Source: JAKACA01 sp050010115 (GTDB lineage Bacteria; Actinomycetota; Acidimicrobiia; Acidimicrobiales; Bog-793). Taken from it: a DNA stretch of 13,731 nt. The DNA lies in NCBI GenBank assembly GCA_050010115.1, contig JBEKLQ010000111.1:1-13731 (forward strand). The letters run 5' to 3'. Shown piece after piece: positions 1-7,277 of the stretch; position 1 is the stretch's first letter, and each line of letters starts with the position of its first letter. The position numbers and the translations under genes are program-made. The notes below the pieces were generated by a model. The model saw only the letters and a list, made by a program, of their open reading frames with translations, was not told the DNA's origin and did no database searches.

Positions 1-835
1 CCAGGTCACGCATGGTCGCATCGGGGTTGCGGTAGCTGATCGCGAAACAGGTGTGACCGTGTTGGAGTGCCCACTCGATCAGGCTCTTTCCGGGCGCCAG
101 GTCCATGATGTAGTACTTGTTGATCCACGGCGGGCAGAACAGCAGCGGCACTGAGTGCACTCGCTTGACCTGTGGATCGTACTGGATCAGCTCGATCAGG
201 TCGCTCCGGTAGACGACCGCACCAGGGGTGGCGGCCATGTTGACGCCGACCTCGAACCCGGAGGTGTCGACCTGCGAGGGCCAGCCTCCGTTGTGACGGA
301 GGTCGCTCAGCATATTCTCCGCACCCCTGATCACGCTCTTGCCACCGGTGTCGAAGGCCTGCCGGATCGCCGCCGGGTTGCCGGGCAGCGTGTTGGTGGG
401 CGCGAGTGCGTCGAGGATGAACTTCGCGGCGAACCGCGCTTTCGTGTCCTGTTGGGCCCCCAGCCCCGCCACATCCAGCAGTTCGGTGACCAGTTGGCTA
501 CTCAGCAGGTACTGCTGTGCGAGTAGGAAGTACACCGGATTCTCCGCGTAGGCCGGGTCGGCGAACCGTTTGTCGCCAGGCGCCGGAGACATGGGACCGG
601 GCGTGTCACCACCCACGGTGCGTACCGCTGTCGCTCGTACCGCTGCGGCCAGGCCGATCGCCAGCCGGGCGTTGGCGGCAGCGGCCCCAGCCGGGTTCTT
701 GACGAGCGCGGCACCGGCCGAGGCGAGTGAGCGCAAGAAGGAGACCGGATCGGCACCGGTCATCGGATCCTCGGCGACGCCCAAGCGGTCGAGGAGTGAC
801 CGCCCTGGTGACTCGGGACTGTCTGCTGGATCCAT
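1..835 (-). CDS. phaC: Poly(3-hydroxyalkanoate) synthase, class I-like, N-terminal part (truncated by window edge)
   Basis: PHA synthase polymerises hydroxyacyl-CoA into storage polyester at the granule surface. The first 278 codons are visible and the frame is still open at base 1. The PhaC N-terminal domain is recognisable: TPGAVVYRSDLIELIQYDP at about residues 203-221 and PPWINKYYIMDL at 235-246, followed by SYRNPDATM near 267-275. These match the conserved block before the lipase-like box of class I enzymes. The catalytic Cys/Asp/His lie beyond the edge, so activity cannot be judged. The ATG at 835 is preceded by TAGGAG nine bases upstream (845-850), which supports this start. It is the third gene of a minus-strand run: the regulator ends 61 bases before it and the phasin precedes that. 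Family recognition is firm; class I versus another actinobacterial subclass is inferred from the N-terminal length. Confidence 0.93.
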   Translation of the reverse strand, partial: MDPADSPESPGRSLLDRLGVAEDPMTGADPVSFLRSLASAGAALVKNPAGAAAANARLAIGLAAAVRATAVRTVGGDTPGPMSPAPGDKRFADPAYAENPVYFLLAQQYLLSSQLVTELLDVAGLGAQQDTKARFAAKFILDALAPTNTLPGNPAAIRQAFDTGGKSVIRGAENMLSDLRHNGGWPSQVDTSGFEVGVNMAATPGAVVYRSDLIELIQYDPQVKRVHSVPLLFCPPWINKYYIMDLAPGKSLIEWALQHGHTCFAISYRNPDATMRDL

Positions 836-896
836 GGTGTCCGACTCCTAAGGGGTATGTGATCGAGAAAGGTCAGTGCTCCACCGGCGGGTGGGT

Positions 897-1262
897 TCAG
901 GGTGCTTCGGTGTTGGCTTCGACATAGCTCCGGTAGACAGCGAGCAGCGCACGACGTTGCGCTTCCGTGAGGCGCCGGTCGGCCCGGATGGCGCACTCGG
1001 TAGCGTCATCGTCCAGCTTTTCGGTGCCATTGATCAGTCCCGCGTGCTCGAGAAGCGTCTCCGCGGACACGTTCAACGCGTCTGCGATCGACTTGAGCAC
1101 GCGTACGGACGGCTCGTGCAGTCCACGCTCGACCTGGCTCAGGTAGGGGTTGGAGACCTCGGTCAGCGCGGACAGCTGGCGCAGCGACAGATTGGCCATC
1201 TGTCGCTGCACCCGGATGAATTCCCCCAGCATGCGACGGGGGTCATCCTGTCCTGCTGCCAT
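897..1262 (-). CDS. XRE-family helix-turn-helix regulator in the PHA operon
   Basis: A 121-aa protein with a Cro/C1-type helix-turn-helix at about residues 12-68: LSLRQLSALTEVSNPYLSQV contains the two helices and turn, followed by ERGLHEPSV and the closing helix SIADALNVSAETLL. The rest (about 80-121) is a charged tail with a predicted helix, RRLTEAQRRALLAVYRSY, possibly for dimerisation or granule contact. It lies between phasin (41 bases upstream) and PHA synthase (61 bases downstream) on the same strand, so it is probably cotranscribed and local. By analogy with phasin repressors that bind both DNA and PHA granules, it may sense polymer, but that is inference. The ATG at 1262 has GGAAG five bases upstream. 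Met11 is a possible later start but would crowd the first helix. Confidence 0.88.
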   Translation of the reverse strand: MAAGQDDPRRMLGEFIRVQRQMANLSLRQLSALTEVSNPYLSQVERGLHEPSVRVLKSIADALNVSAETLLEHAGLINGTEKLDDDATECAIRADRRLTEAQRRALLAVYRSYVEANTEAP

Positions 1263-1303
1263 CGGCTCTTCCGTTTCCTGCGTAGCCTAAGCTGGGACGC
1301 GGA

Positions 1304-1618
1304 TCAGGCAGACTTCTCGGGGACGAGTACCTTCGTCAGCTGCAAGGCAAAATCGCGTTGCGCGTTGAGCAGGTCAGCGGCGACATCGAAGGTGTACCTG
1401 GTCGCGGCTTCCATACCAGGAATGGCGGGGACGCCAGGCATGGCAGGCAAGTCCGGGATGGGGAGAACCGACACGGCCTTGACCCAGGTCTGGGCGGCGT
1501 CGACGGACATCTTCTGACCCTGCTGGACGGCAGAGACGAACTGCTCGCGGATCTTCTGCGCAAGGTCGGGCATCTCGGTCGTGGGCGTGGTCTTGGTGGT
1601 GGTGGTGGTGGTTGCCAT
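1304..1618 (-). CDS. Phasin-like PHA granule-associated protein
   Basis: A 104-aa protein with a low-complexity Thr-rich start (ATTTTTTKTTPTT), an amphipathic helix (MPDLAQKIREQFVSAVQQGQ), a second helix (VDAAQTWVKAV) and then a Pro-rich linker, LPIPDLPAMPGVPAIPGM, at about 52-69. A final helix ends with LNAQRDFALQLTKVLVP. The helix / Pro-rich linker / helix layout with a Q-x-x-F-A-LQ-type ending fits actinobacterial phasins, which coat PHA granules and control their size. It is first in the run leading to the regulator and phaC. The ATG at 1618 has AGGAG at 1624-1628, five bases away, and a promoter lies 58 bases further up. Longer versions of this frame run antisense-like through the cyclase gene and lack a ribosome site. 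The role is assigned from composition and neighbours; no catalytic motif exists to confirm it. Confidence 0.8.
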   Translation of the reverse strand: MATTTTTTKTTPTTEMPDLAQKIREQFVSAVQQGQKMSVDAAQTWVKAVSVLPIPDLPAMPGVPAIPGMEAATRYTFDVAADLLNAQRDFALQLTKVLVPEKSA

Positions 1619-1675
1619 CGTGACTCCTTGAGGTCTTGAGGTCTTGAAACATGCTCGGATTTCCGGCACACGCAC

Positions 1676-1705
1676 ACCATACACACCAAACGCTTGGTAT
1701 GTCAA
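1676..1705 (-). promoter_or_regulatory. Sigma70-like promoter of the phasin-regulator-phaC operon
   Basis: On the minus strand a perfect -35 hexamer TTGACA (1700-1705) is followed after 18 bases by TATGGT (1676-1681), four of six matches to the -10 consensus. The phasin ATG at 1618 is 57 bases downstream of the -10, leaving room for a leader of about 50 bases that contains a tandem 8-base repeat (AGGTCTTG twice on the plus strand, 1631-1646). Placement directly ahead of the operon supports function; the actual start site is not known. Confidence 0.6.
1681..1702. promoter_or_regulatory. Palindromic operator candidate inside the phasin promoter spacer
   Basis: The core ACCAAACGCTTGGT (1685-1698) is a near-perfect dyad: arms ACCAA and TTGGT around a CG centre with one mismatched pair. 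Extending to 1681-1702 gives two 11-base arms with nine matching pairs. It fills the spacer between the -35 and -10 hexamers, a position where a bound protein would block RNA polymerase. The shape is typical of TetR- or XRE-class dimer sites. The XRE protein encoded just downstream is the nearest candidate ligand, but a regulator elsewhere is equally possible. Confidence 0.55.
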
Positions 1706-1710
1706 GCACA

Positions 1711-1728
1711 GGGGCCGCCGGCAGCCCC
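1711..1728 (-). terminator. Possible hairpin terminator of the cyclase-ATPase gene
   Basis: GGGGC (1711-1715) and GCCCC (1724-1728) can pair around an eight-base loop, just after the stop codon at 1737-1739 and before the phasin -35. No T-run follows, which is common for GC-rich actinobacterial terminators, so the call is tentative. Confidence 0.3.
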
Positions 1729-1736
1729 GCCTCTCC

Positions 1737-4700
1737 TCAGAAACCGAGAGCGAGGTCGACGCCGTCGTCCAGGGAAAGCGCCTGTCCTTCCACCACAAGG
1801 AGGTCGAACGTCTCGTCCCCGAGGGTTGCTCGAAGATGCTCGGCAGCGGCGTCCTGCAGGGAGGCTTCGAGCGCAGCGATGGGTTCGCCACTCCGCTCGC
1901 GGGCGGCCTCGCAGGCGCCGTACAGTCGTGCCGCTTTCGTCGGGTTGTCGGCGTGCACGGTGGCGGCCAGCGCCATGATCCCTTCGATGGCCACAGGCTT
2001 GATGCCCCGCCGCCGGGCCACGGTGACCGCTTCGGTGAACAGCTGGCCCGCTGCTGCCGTCTTGCCGGCAACGTACTCGACCAGCGCGAGATTGAAGGCG
2101 CCGTAGGCGAGATTGAACCAGTCGTTCAGCTCTCGCGAGACGGTCACCGCGTCGGTCAGATGCGAGCGTGCCGCGTCGCGGCGCCCGACGATGAGCTCCA
2201 GGTAGCCGAGGTTGCCCAAGTCCGCGGCCGTGCTGGCACGGTTGTTGGCCTGACGGTAGATGTGGACGGCCTCTTCGAGGTGGCCGATGGCCGCAACGTA
2301 GTCCTCGAGGTGGGTCTCGGCGGCCGCGTATGCGCCGAGGATGGACGCGAGGAGAGCCTGATCGCCGCAGCGCCGGGCGCAGGTCAGTCCTTCGTCGAGC
2401 AAGGAGAGAGCGGCTCGGGCTTCGCCCAGCCTTGTCGTAATGCCGCCGAGGTTGGCGAGCGCCCGGGCCGTGAGCAGGTCGTCGCGCTCCGCCCGGGCGA
2501 TCGAGAGGGCCGCTTCGGCTCGGGCGCGCGCCGCCGGGTAGTCGCCGACGTCGTCGAGCAGTGCTGCCATGAAGGCAAGAGCTCGGCCACGTTCGAGGGT
2601 AGGTGCGGCCGCCTCGGGTCGGTCGAGGGCGACCCCGAGGTGCATGAGCCCCTCGGCGAAATGCCCACGACGTGCCCAGAACCTCGCAAGGGCGGCCCCG
2701 AGCCGGAGCCCCGGGCGAGGGTCGTCGTCGCGAAGGCTGTAGGCCACCGCCGCCCGCAGGTTGTCGTGCTCGTCCTCGAGGCGATCGAGCCACTGCTCTT
2801 GCTCGCCGCCGCTCAGTTTCGGTATGGCCAGTTCTGCGAGCCGTAGGAATTGGTCGCGGTGTGCTGCCCGAACCCGGGACTCCTCGGCAGCGCCGGCATC
2901 GGCCAGGCGGTCCGCTGCGTAGGCGAGTACGGACTCCAGCAGCCGGTAACGGATGATCCCGCCGGTGTCGTCCGCCTCGACGAGGCTCTTGTCCACGAGC
3001 GTGCCGAGGTGGTCGACGACCTCGTAGTCCTCCACAGCTCCTCCGGCCACCACCGCCACGGCCGCCTCGAGATCGAAACCGCCGGCGAACACCGACAGCC
3101 TCGCCAGCACGTCGCGCTCGCCCCGGTTGAGGAGGTCCCAGGACCAGTCGATGAGGCCCCGCAGCGTCTGCTGGCGGGGGAGGGCGGCACGAGATCCGCC
3201 GGTCAGCAGGCGGAAACGCTCGTCGAGCCGTGCATCAAGATCGTCGAGGGAGAGCGCCCGCAGCCGCGCCGTGGCCAGCTCGATCGCAAGCGGAAGCCCG
3301 TCGAGGCGCTGGCAGATGCGGGCCACGACGGCAGCGTTGGCATCGTCGACGGTAAAGCCCTGCCGGTGCTGGGCAGCCCGGTCGGCGAACAGCCGCACCG
3401 ACTCGGCTGCCATCACGGCGGCAGCACTCGCCTCGCCGTCGGCGGGGAGCGAGAGTGATGGGATGCGGTAGACGGTTTCGCCATCGATGGCGAGCGGCTC
3501 CCGGCTCGTGGCGAGCAGCCTGACGTTCGGGCACGAGCGCAGCACAGCGTTCGCCACCTTGGCGGCGCCACCGATCACGTGCTCGCAGTTGTCGAGAAGA
3601 ACCACCATGGAGCGATCGCCGAGTGACTCGATCAGCGTGTCGATCACGGGGCGATGAGGTTCGTCGCGCACGCGAAACACGCTTGCCACGGTGCTCGCCA
3701 CGAGGTCGTCCCCGACGAGGGGGGCGAGCTCAACGAACCAGGCCCCGTCAGGCGAGGATTCGAGCGTCTCTGCTGCCACCTGCAAGCCGAGCCGGGTCTT
3801 GCCGGCACCGCCAGGGCCGGTGAGCGTGACGAGACGGCAGCTGCCCACGAGCTCCGCCAGCTCGCGCAACTCGTCTTCCCGCCCGACGAAGCTGGACACC
3901 TGCGCAGGCAGGTTGTTCAGGTGCAAAGCGCTGCTGAGGGAGCGAAGCGGCGGAAAGTCGTTCTCGGCGCCGGCCACGCAGGCCTGAAACACGCGCATGG
4001 GCCGGTCGAGGTCCTTCAGGCGGTGCTCGCCGAGGTCGAGGAGCCATGTGCCGTCGGGCAGGCGGTCACCGAGCAGCTCGGCCGTCACGAGCGAGATGAC
4101 CGTCTGACCGCCGTGAGCGGTCTCTTGCAGGCGGGCGGCTCGGTTGACGACGGGCCCGAAGTAGTCGCCGTCGCGCTCCTCGCAGAGTCCGGTATGAAGT
4201 GCCATGCCCACCGTGATCGGCGTGGCATCCGGCCATGCTTCGGCGGCCAGGGCGCTTTGGGACGTAAGTGCCGCCTGTAACGCCGAGGAGGCTCGCGGAA
4301 AGCTCGCCGAGAAACCCTCCCCACCTGCGTGGAACACGTACCCCCCGGCTGTCCGGATCGCCGCCTGGACGATCTCGTCGTGGCGGGCGACGGCGTCGTT
4401 CATCTCGGCCGGGTGCACATCCCAGAGACGGGCGGCACCTTCAATGCGGGCGAACAGGAGCGTGACCTCGCCGGCGGGCAGGGTCGCGCCGCCGGCTTGC
4501 TTCGGTCCCTGCTGGGCCGGCATGGGCGGCGGCGGGAAGTCGTCGGGCAGGTCGGGGTGACAGAGGTGAAAGACGCGCTCGGGTCGGCTCAGTCCTTTCA
4601 GTCGGAACGTGCCCACCTCCCGCAGGCTGGCGCCGTCGGGAAGCGATCGCGCAACGAGGTCGCGGGTCGTCTCCGAGATGAGGATCTGGCCGCCGTAAGC

Positions 4701-5102
4701 GAGGCCGCGGACACGGGCGCATCGGTTGACGGGCTCCCCGAAATAGTTGCCGTTGCGGAAGACCGCCGCCCCGGTATGCAGGCCCATACGAACCGAGAGA
4801 CCCTCGGGGCCGCCGTCGGTGTCGGAAGAGTCGAGACGCTGAAGGAACCGGCGCTGTAGCTGGAGGGCACACCCCACCGCCTCGATCGCATCGGGGAAGG
4901 CCCCGAAGCGGGCGTCGCCTTCGCCTTGATCGGCGGGGATCACGCCCTGATGCGCCGTCGCCACCTCCGCAAAGGTCCGGTGGTGCCACGCCATGAGCTC
5001 GAGCATTGAGGCCTCATGGGTCTCCCACAGGGGAGTCGAGCCTTCGACGTCGGTCATGAGGAACGTCACCGTTGCCCCTGGGGCGTGCTCCACCCCATGC
5101 AA
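1737..5102 (-). CDS. Class III adenylate/guanylate cyclase (tandem) - STAND ATPase - TPR signalling protein
   Basis: This 1121-aa cytoplasmic protein has cyclase domain 1 (about 10-185), cyclase domain 2 (about 211-378), an NB-ARC/STAND ATPase (about 400-720) and TPR-like helices (about 740-1095). Domain 1 keeps both metal aspartates (D18 in TDVEGST, D63 in EGD) and the N126/R130 pair, but has Q59 and N119 at the two purine-specifying positions. Domain 2 lacks the first metal Asp (R219), has E262 for the second and H258 for the Lys, so it is probably non-catalytic. The ATPase shows Walker A GPGGAGKTR (429-437), Walker B VVLLDNCEH (500-508), ATSREPL and GLPLAIELATARL. The layout resembles mycobacterial cyclase-ATPase regulators such as Rv0386, but there is no C-terminal LuxR helix-turn-helix. 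The start is uncertain: TTG at 5102 is the longest, and GTG at 5093 is close; neither has a good ribosome site. Confidence 0.92.
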   Translation of the reverse strand: MHGVEHAPGATVTFLMTDVEGSTPLWETHEASMLELMAWHHRTFAEVATAHQGVIPADQGEGDARFGAFPDAIEAVGCALQLQRRFLQRLDSSDTDGGPEGLSVRMGLHTGAAVFRNGNYFGEPVNRCARVRGLAYGGQILISETTRDLVARSLPDGASLREVGTFRLKGLSRPERVFHLCHPDLPDDFPPPPMPAQQGPKQAGGATLPAGEVTLLFARIEGAARLWDVHPAEMNDAVARHDEIVQAAIRTAGGYVFHAGGEGFSASFPRASSALQAALTSQSALAAEAWPDATPITVGMALHTGLCEERDGDYFGPVVNRAARLQETAHGGQTVISLVTAELLGDRLPDGTWLLDLGEHRLKDLDRPMRVFQACVAGAENDFPPLRSLSSALHLNNLPAQVSSFVGREDELRELAELVGSCRLVTLTGPGGAGKTRLGLQVAAETLESSPDGAWFVELAPLVGDDLVASTVASVFRVRDEPHRPVIDTLIESLGDRSMVVLLDNCEHVIGGAAKVANAVLRSCPNVRLLATSREPLAIDGETVYRIPSLSLPADGEASAAAVMAAESVRLFADRAAQHRQGFTVDDANAAVVARICQRLDGLPLAIELATARLRALSLDDLDARLDERFRLLTGGSRAALPRQQTLRGLIDWSWDLLNRGERDVLARLSVFAGGFDLEAAVAVVAGGAVEDYEVVDHLGTLVDKSLVEADDTGGIIRYRLLESVLAYAADRLADAGAAEESRVRAAHRDQFLRLAELAIPKLSGGEQEQWLDRLEDEHDNLRAAVAYSLRDDDPRPGLRLGAALARFWARRGHFAEGLMHLGVALDRPEAAAPTLERGRALAFMAALLDDVGDYPAARARAEAALSIARAERDDLLTARALANLGGITTRLGEARAALSLLDEGLTCARRCGDQALLASILGAYAAAETHLEDYVAAIGHLEEAVHIYRQANNRASTAADLGNLGYLELIVGRRDAARSHLTDAVTVSRELNDWFNLAYGAFNLALVEYVAGKTAAAGQLFTEAVTVARRRGIKPVAIEGIMALAATVHADNPTKAARLYGACEAARERSGEPIAALEASLQDAAAEHLRATLGDETFDLLVVEGQALSLDDGVDLALGF

Positions 5103-5163
5103 CGTACCGCCCGCAGCGTCTCGACATCCTCCTCAAGATGTCTTCTGTCTCCGGGCACATCCA

Positions 5164-5334
5164 CTGAATACGACTGAAGTTTGCGCTGTACGCCGGGACG
5201 GCATAAGTGGTCGTCCCCGTCGTCGGGTCGATCGACACGCCCGCATGTGGAGCCGGTGTGCTCGTCAACGAGTACAGCACCGGACTGCTGCCGTCGGTGT
5301 TCGCCGTGGCGCTGTAGGTCGTCCCGGCAGTCAT
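5164..5334 (-). pseudogene. Remnant of an Ig-like (He_PIG/cadherin-type) surface-protein domain
   Basis: The frame starting at the ATG at 5334 reads TAGTTYSATANTDGSSPVLY, then SLTSTPAPHAGVSIDPTTGT and TTYAVPA. This pattern (TxGxxYS, SPVxYSL, GxSIDPTTGxxxY) is typical of Ig-like repeats of large bacterial surface or secreted proteins. Only about 55 residues fit. There is no signal peptide, and the frame then runs into the start of the cyclase gene in another phase without recognisable sequence. Its ATG overlaps the stop of the membrane-protein gene as ATGA, which could look like coupling but is more simply a chance junction. The best reading is a fragment left by rearrangement. Confidence 0.45.
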
Positions 5335-6140
5335 GACGCATCGGCTGTGTGCGCTCTTTCGCGCTGAACGTCCTTGCGCGTGAGAGCAAGGTAGGCGACG
5401 AGACAGGCGATGACGACTGTGAGCACCAGGCTGATCCGTCCGTCACCCCAGCCGAGACCGCTCGCACTTTGGGGCTTGCCCACCCAGTCGGCGAACGATG
5501 CGCCGATCGGACGGGTGATGACGTAGGCGAACCAGAAAGAGAGGACTGGGTTCCAGTTGAATCGCCAGAAGCCGACGACGGGAACGGCGATCACCACGGC
5601 GAACAGCACGATCGAAAACCCGTAGCCCAGATGAAACGTCGTCGCGGTCAAGTCTCCAACTGCGGTGCCGCACGCGAAGGTGGCGGCAACCGCAGCCCAG
5701 TAGAACGCCTCCCGGCGCGGGGCGTCGATGCTGTGGAACGAGAGCGTCTTCTCGGTCTTCTGCCAGCTCACGAACACCGCGACGAGCACGACGGCATACA
5801 GCACGCTGGACACGATGTAGGAGATGCCGAAGCCGACGTGGAGCACGTCAGCGGCCATCGTGCCGAAGACGCCGACCATCACGACCGCGAGCCAGTAGGT
5901 CCACGCGAGGTAGCGGCGCATGGAGAACTGCAGCACGAGCGCAGCCACGAAGCCGACGAACCCGAGGCCCACGGCAGCAACGGGGTTCATCGTATGAACG
6001 AGATAGTCCGACGTCGCCTCCCCCATCGCGGTCGAGAGACCCTTGATGATCCAAAAGTACGCCGTGATCTCCGGGACCCGGAGGGCCCCCCGGGACAGCC
6101 ACCACGAGGGACGTGTGCTCCGAGCCACGCAGGCCAGCAT
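5331..6140 (-). CDS. COG4705-type multi-pass membrane protein
   Basis: The C-terminal 245 residues match the uncharacterised COG4705 family, whose members begin VPE(I/V)T..FW(I/V)IK. About seven to eight hydrophobic helices are visible. A motif [FY]W-x9-G-x4-D occurs four times, at W30/G40/D45, W83/G93/D98, W148/G158/D163 and W203/G213/D218. Between repeats 2 and 3 is the family hallmark KTEKTLSFHSIDAPRREAFY. Function is unknown; the buried acidic residues suggest ion or small-molecule transport, which is inference. The start is uncertain: ATG 6140 gives 269 aa and keeps the conserved VPEITAYFWIIKG segment, while ATG 6026 would remove it. No good ribosome site is seen at 6140. The frame stays open upstream to 6659 through sequence that includes part of a decayed methyltransferase. 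The gene stops at 5331 near the surface-domain remnant. Confidence 0.82.
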   Translation of the reverse strand: MLACVARSTRPSWWLSRGALRVPEITAYFWIIKGLSTAMGEATSDYLVHTMNPVAAVGLGFVGFVAALVLQFSMRRYLAWTYWLAVVMVGVFGTMAADVLHVGFGISYIVSSVLYAVVLVAVFVSWQKTEKTLSFHSIDAPRREAFYWAAVAATFACGTAVGDLTATTFHLGYGFSIVLFAVVIAVPVVGFWRFNWNPVLSFWFAYVITRPIGASFADWVGKPQSASGLGWGDGRISLVLTVVIACLVAYLALTRKDVQRERAHTADAS

Positions 6141-6148
6141 GGCGCAGG

Positions 6149-6298
6149 TCACACGCGGCGACAAAGTCGCGACAACGCCCTCGACGCCCCGCCCAGCATC
6201 AGGCCAGCCATCGCACAGAGCACAAGCAGCGGTCCGCTCGCGGCAGTCGTCCAAACTCGGTTGCCAAAGCTCGCCAGGCGCCGCGCGTGGCTGGCCAT
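6149..6298 (-). CDS. Possible 49-aa single-span membrane peptide
   Basis: ATG 6298 to TGA 6149 encodes a small peptide with an Arg-rich start (MASHARRLASFGNRV), one hydrophobic stretch (SGPLLVLCAMAGLMLGG, about residues 21-37) and an Arg-rich end. This is the composition of a small membrane protein, and it stops eight bases before the likely start of the COG4705 gene. No convincing ribosome site precedes it, and nearby sequence is decayed, so it may be a chance frame. I do not recognise a family. Confidence 0.3.
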   Translation of the reverse strand: MASHARRLASFGNRVWTTAASGPLLVLCAMAGLMLGGASRALSRLCRRV

Positions 6299-6313
6299 AA
6301 GCTGCGCGAACCG

Positions 6314-6702
6314 TTATCTGAAGCCGGCGTTGGGGGGTCGGGGACGGCCCGGCCTTGGACGGATGCGCCGCACTTCTTCGATGCACAAGTCCTTGCCCGG
6401 GACCTCGCCGAGCATCGTCGCGAGGAAGACGGCGTCGGACTGTCCCGTCCGCAATCGGGAGCGCACATGCGTCAGCCGCCTCGTACCAGACGTTCGCCGC
6501 CCTTGCGAGGCGCTGGCGAGCGGCGACGAGCATCTCGGTCTGCACGTCGACGAGCATCACCTGAGCGCGTGCACGACGCCGGCAATCAACGGGCTGAAGC
6601 AACCCGGGCCGCTGCGACTTCGAGCACCGTTGCGTTCTCGGCAAGTCCCATCGCTGCAACGGCCCGGCTAGGTGATTGGACGAGCCGCCGCAGCGGGTTC
6701 AC
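6314..6702 (-). pseudogene. Frameshifted SAM-dependent methyltransferase remnant
   Basis: Reading the minus strand and switching frame gives one continuous methyltransferase-like protein: NPLRRLVQSPSRAVAAMGL, AENATVLEV, then (shift) GPGCFSPLIAGVV, then (shift) QVMLVDVQTEMLVAARQRL and AADACALPIADGT, then (shift) DAVFLATMLGEVPGKDL and EEVRRI, ending at a TAA at 6314. These are motif I (with the first glycines damaged), the acidic VDV loop, the DACALP motif and the motif IV/post region of class I methyltransferases. At least three frame changes and loss of the C-terminal half show that it is dead. The tail is missing, so it may have been cut by the event that placed the next genes. Frame changes from sequencing error are unlikely to be this frequent when neighbouring genes are intact. 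Confidence 0.7.
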
Positions 6703-7277
6703 GGAGCGACCCAGCTCGCTCGGCGGGGAACACCTTGCCTCATTTGAGACCGAGCTCGCGCCTCTTTGGTGGGGTTCCCATATCGAGCTCCGTCGGCATC
6801 CAACCTCGCGGGGCGTGCCGCGCGTTCGGGACGCCAGTGGCCTTCAGGGTCTCTCAACTGTAGATCGTTGTGACCGCGACAGAACGACACGCGAACCGGC
6901 GGTGCCAGGTTGTCGCGACCGCGCACGTAGTCGGCAGGTGCGACCAGATACCGCGCCGGTCGACGACCGTCTCCACCCTGGGAGTCTGGAGACGCGGGTC
7001 CATCTGGGTGGCCGGCGTTGTGTCCCAGGCACTCAAGTTAGGTGAGCTGTCCGTCGGGTGCGGCGCCATCGTTGGTCAGGAGTGGATGAACCAGGGGATG
7101 GACAACGTGCCCGTGGCGGACACGTACTGAAGCGCTCGTTCACCGAACGGCCCCCAGAATCTTGCGGCAACAGTGCCACGTCGTTGGGGCGGGGCACCCC
7201 GCCGAGTCGGCACGCGCGTAACTTCGAAGGAACCCAGGCACGCCAGATGCTTCGTAGAACGGACGGTCGCCAATACG
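6703..7277. other. Geneless stretch, 575 bases
   Basis: No frame on either strand here gives a protein I can recognise, and the composition is broken by several stops in each frame. There is no tRNA-like cloverleaf, tandem repeat or long inverted repeat visible. A promoter for the PIG-L gene should lie at the right end; TAGAAC near 7255-7260 is a weak -10 candidate without a clear -35. Confidence 0.5.

Noticed and set aside
1561..1620. GGT-repeat tract resembling a microsatellite
   Set aside because: It encodes the Thr-rich N-terminus of the phasin (ACC/ACG codons), so it is part of a coding sequence, although its length may vary between strains.
1644..2846. 400-codon plus-strand open frame opposite the cyclase TPR region
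   Set aside because: It is a high-GC antisense shadow: the minus-strand frame has clear domains, while this one has no motif and no ribosome site.
5014..5127. ATG at 5127 directly after GAGGAGG as a start for a gene or for the cyclase
   Set aside because: The Shine-Dalgarno touches the ATG with no spacing, and that frame is out of phase with the cyclase; its product is not protein-like.
5349..6671. 440-codon plus-strand open frame opposite the membrane protein
   Set aside because: It is rich in Arg, Glu and His with no hydrophobic segments, as expected for the antisense of a membrane-protein gene.
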